Shown in pieces: positions 62,574 through 64,000 of a DNA stretch of 64,000 nt. A program made the position numbers and the translations under genes. A model generated the notes under the pieces. The model saw nothing but the letters and a program-made list of their open reading frames with translations, did not search any database and had not been told where the DNA came from. Source of the stretch: Corynebacterium ammoniagenes DSM 20306 (GTDB taxonomy: Bacteria; Actinomycetota; Actinomycetes; Mycobacteriales; Mycobacteriaceae); NCBI RefSeq assembly GCF_001941425.1, contig NZ_CP009244.1, positions 1,860,001 through 1,924,000 of the forward strand, in the 5' to 3' direction. Every line of letters begins with the position of its first letter. The first letter of the stretch is position 1.

Positions 62574-64000
62574 TTACTCTTTCCGTCGTGAAAGAACCGC
62601 CTTGTTGAGATCTGCTACTGCCAAATCACCATGAACTGCCGCGCCGGTGGTAACTCCTGACGCTGCGGAAGCAACGACCATGGCCATCGCCTGGGCCGCA
62701 TTGCCTATTGCCCACACTCCAGGCACGGGAGTCATCCCTTGCGGATTGGTAGGGATCTGTTGACCGAAGGGTGTTTCCTCGGCCTGTCCGCCCACAGCTT
62801 CATACAGTTCAGTTCGAGCATTGAACCGTGGAGCAACGGCGACCGCATCGGCATCGAAAAGCTCTGTGCTCTCCAACTGCACCGAGCGGACTTGTGTCCC
62901 TTCCATAACGAGCTTGCGCACCCGTCCATGCACGAGCCGCACGTTGAGGGCGTCGAGTTGCTCGACAACCTCATCCGATGGTTGCGGAGCATCGTGTAAA
63001 AATACCGTGACATCATCGCTGAGCTGGCGAAAAAGAATGACTTGGTGGATAGCTAATTCGCCGCAGGCTAAAACCGCGATCTTCTGATCGCGTACTTCCC
63101 AACCGTGGCAGAACGGACAGTGCAACACCGTGTCTCCCCAGCCTTCTTGGACGCCAGGAATATCTGGCAGCTCATCAATCAAACCCGTCGCGAGAACGAT
63201 GCGACGCGCGTGTACCTGTTGCTTCGTACCCGCGATAGTCAGCTGGAAGGCGTCTGGTTCACCACTAATGCCCGATACTTTCCCCTTGATGAACTGCACG
63301 CCATAGGATGCGGCTTCCTCACGCCCTGTGGCTAAGAGTTTATGCGGAGAAATTCCCTCGTTACCCAAGACATTATGCGCAGCGTGAGCCGGTGCATTGC
63401 GTGGATGCCCATCGTCAATCACCACGACTTCGCGTCGGGAACGGCCCAGCGTCACCGCTGCCGCAAGGCCCGCTGCCCCGCCACCGATGACTGCCACGTC
63501 GACCTCGAGTTTCTCAGCTTGTTCCTTTTCTGGTTCGGAATGCGGGCGCTGGGCAATCAAGATTCTGCGCCCGGAACGAAACTCCAGGTGCGCAGTTTCC
63601 TCGTTCGCACCTGCCGGCGCATTCCAATCATCGTTTTTCTCACCTGCGGCCTGCAGCTGTTTGGCTACATATTGTGCACCGTCAGCTGTCTCTGGTGACG
63701 CAACAAAATCTTGTACTTGCTGCTCGATAACGTCAAAGCCTGCGTAGTCAAGCAGCGAGCTCCAGTCAACCTGGTGGTGGATCGCCGGCGCAGAAGCCTG
63801 GTGTCTAACCTCATGAGCCTGCTCACCTGCGGGGACAAAGAAAGATTCGCCGGTCATTTCAATCACGACCAATATCCCACCGGGCCGAAGTGCGTCGAAG
63901 GCACTTTTTAATGCTGCCGCAGGATTGTTGATGTGATGCAAGGTTAATGATGCCCACATCAGATCAACCCCGGTGGGCAGATTTTCTTGAAGCTCGTCAT
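62574..64000 (-). CDS. Methyltransferase / thioredoxin-reductase-like FAD oxidoreductase fusion, N-terminus beyond the edge
   Basis: The frame is open to the window edge (475 codons seen). The first ~140 residues are the C-terminal half of a class I SAM methyltransferase (LMWASLTLHHINNPAAALKSAFDALRPGG). A linker follows, then a pyridine-nucleotide-disulphide oxidoreductase of the thioredoxin-reductase type: VDVAVIGGGAAGLAAAVTLG, VVVIDDGHPRNAPAHAAH, the active-site pair in HCPFCHGWEVRD and VWAIGNAA. The combination is known in actinobacteria, but the reaction is undefined. An internal ATG at 63959 lies in the methyltransferase part, so it is not the start. Confidence 0.85.
   Translation of the reverse strand, partial: DELQENLPTGVDLMWASLTLHHINNPAAALKSAFDALRPGGILVVIEMTGESFFVPAGEQAHEVRHQASAPAIHHQVDWSSLLDYAGFDVIEQQVQDFVASPETADGAQYVAKQLQAAGEKNDDWNAPAGANEETAHLEFRSGRRILIAQRPHSEPEKEQAEKLEVDVAVIGGGAAGLAAAVTLGRSRREVVVIDDGHPRNAPAHAAHNVLGNEGISPHKLLATGREEAASYGVQFIKGKVSGISGEPDAFQLTIAGTKQQVHARRIVLATGLIDELPDIPGVQEGWGDTVLHCPFCHGWEVRDQKIAVLACGELAIHQVILFRQLSDDVTVFLHDAPQPSDEVVEQLDALNVRLVHGRVRKLVMEGTQVRSVQLESTELFDADAVAVAPRFNARTELYEAVGGQAEETPFGQQIPTNPQGMTPVPGVWAIGNAAQAMAMVVASAASGVTTGAAVHGDLAVADLNKAVLSRRKE

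Overview
The window looks like a chromosomal segment of a Corynebacterium species. Supporting signs are mycothiol biosynthesis (mshB) and a mycothiol-type arsenate reductase, an ArsR with the corynebacterial Cys15/Cys16/Cys55 arsenite site, and the succinylase lysine/diaminopimelate genes dapE, dapD and dapC. The block DUF3117 - DivIVA-like - gpgS - folP - LOG protein also matches the mycobacterial/corynebacterial order. I see no rRNA, CRISPR array, prophage or insertion sequence. The only RNA gene found is a selenocysteine tRNA.

Layout. 1-9.7 kb: core metabolism on the minus strand (glucosylglycerate/polysaccharide precursor, FolP2-like protein, dapE), then an amino-acid permease and dapD on the plus strand, then GtrA, dapC and fdxA. 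9.3-18 kb: small membrane protein, mshB, an orphan oligopeptide-type binding lipoprotein, typA, a secreted protein, DUF402, DUF808 and a ZIP metal transporter. 18-29 kb: a complete selenocysteine system (selB, selA, selC on minus; selD divergent) followed by a three-subunit formate dehydrogenase. Its catalytic subunit is interrupted by an in-frame TGA, followed by a hairpin matching the bacterial SECIS rules. 29-40.8 kb: PIG-L deacetylase, a secreted protein broken by an in-frame TAA, a dicarboxylate/amino-acid symporter, a PRC-barrel/DUF2382 stress protein, Mug glycosylase, a bile-acid/arsenite-type transporter, an MFS transporter fused to CBS domains, and an MFS/MarR divergent pair with duplicated operators, then OsmC.

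40.9-46.1 kb: a probable catabolic unit of a DapA-family aldolase, an FAD amine-oxidase-like enzyme, a GntR regulator and an AGCS sodium/amino-acid symporter that carries a frameshift. Two nearly identical palindromic sites lie 160-170 bp upstream of the oxidase and of the symporter. 46-53 kb: SRPBCC protein, PEP-mutase/isocitrate-lyase-like enzyme, SCO1664 kinase-like protein with a phosphomutase, a MoxR-type ATPase with a VWA protein, and a MerR/DUF1772 divergent pair. 53.9-64 kb: paired SMR exporters, a SulP transporter, an arsenic operon (arsR divergent from acr3-arsC-MFS), a DUF4287 protein, an amidohydrolase, DUF488, DUF2945, hemerythrin, and an edge-truncated methyltransferase/thioredoxin-reductase-like fusion.

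The strongest points for follow-up are the Sec-formate dehydrogenase locus, the duplicated operators in the GntR and MarR units, the MFS-CBS fusion, and the two broken genes (secreted protein at 31145 and AGCS symporter near 45257). Starts were chosen from ribosome-binding sites and family alignments by eye. Family assignments are from recognition of motifs, not from database searches.
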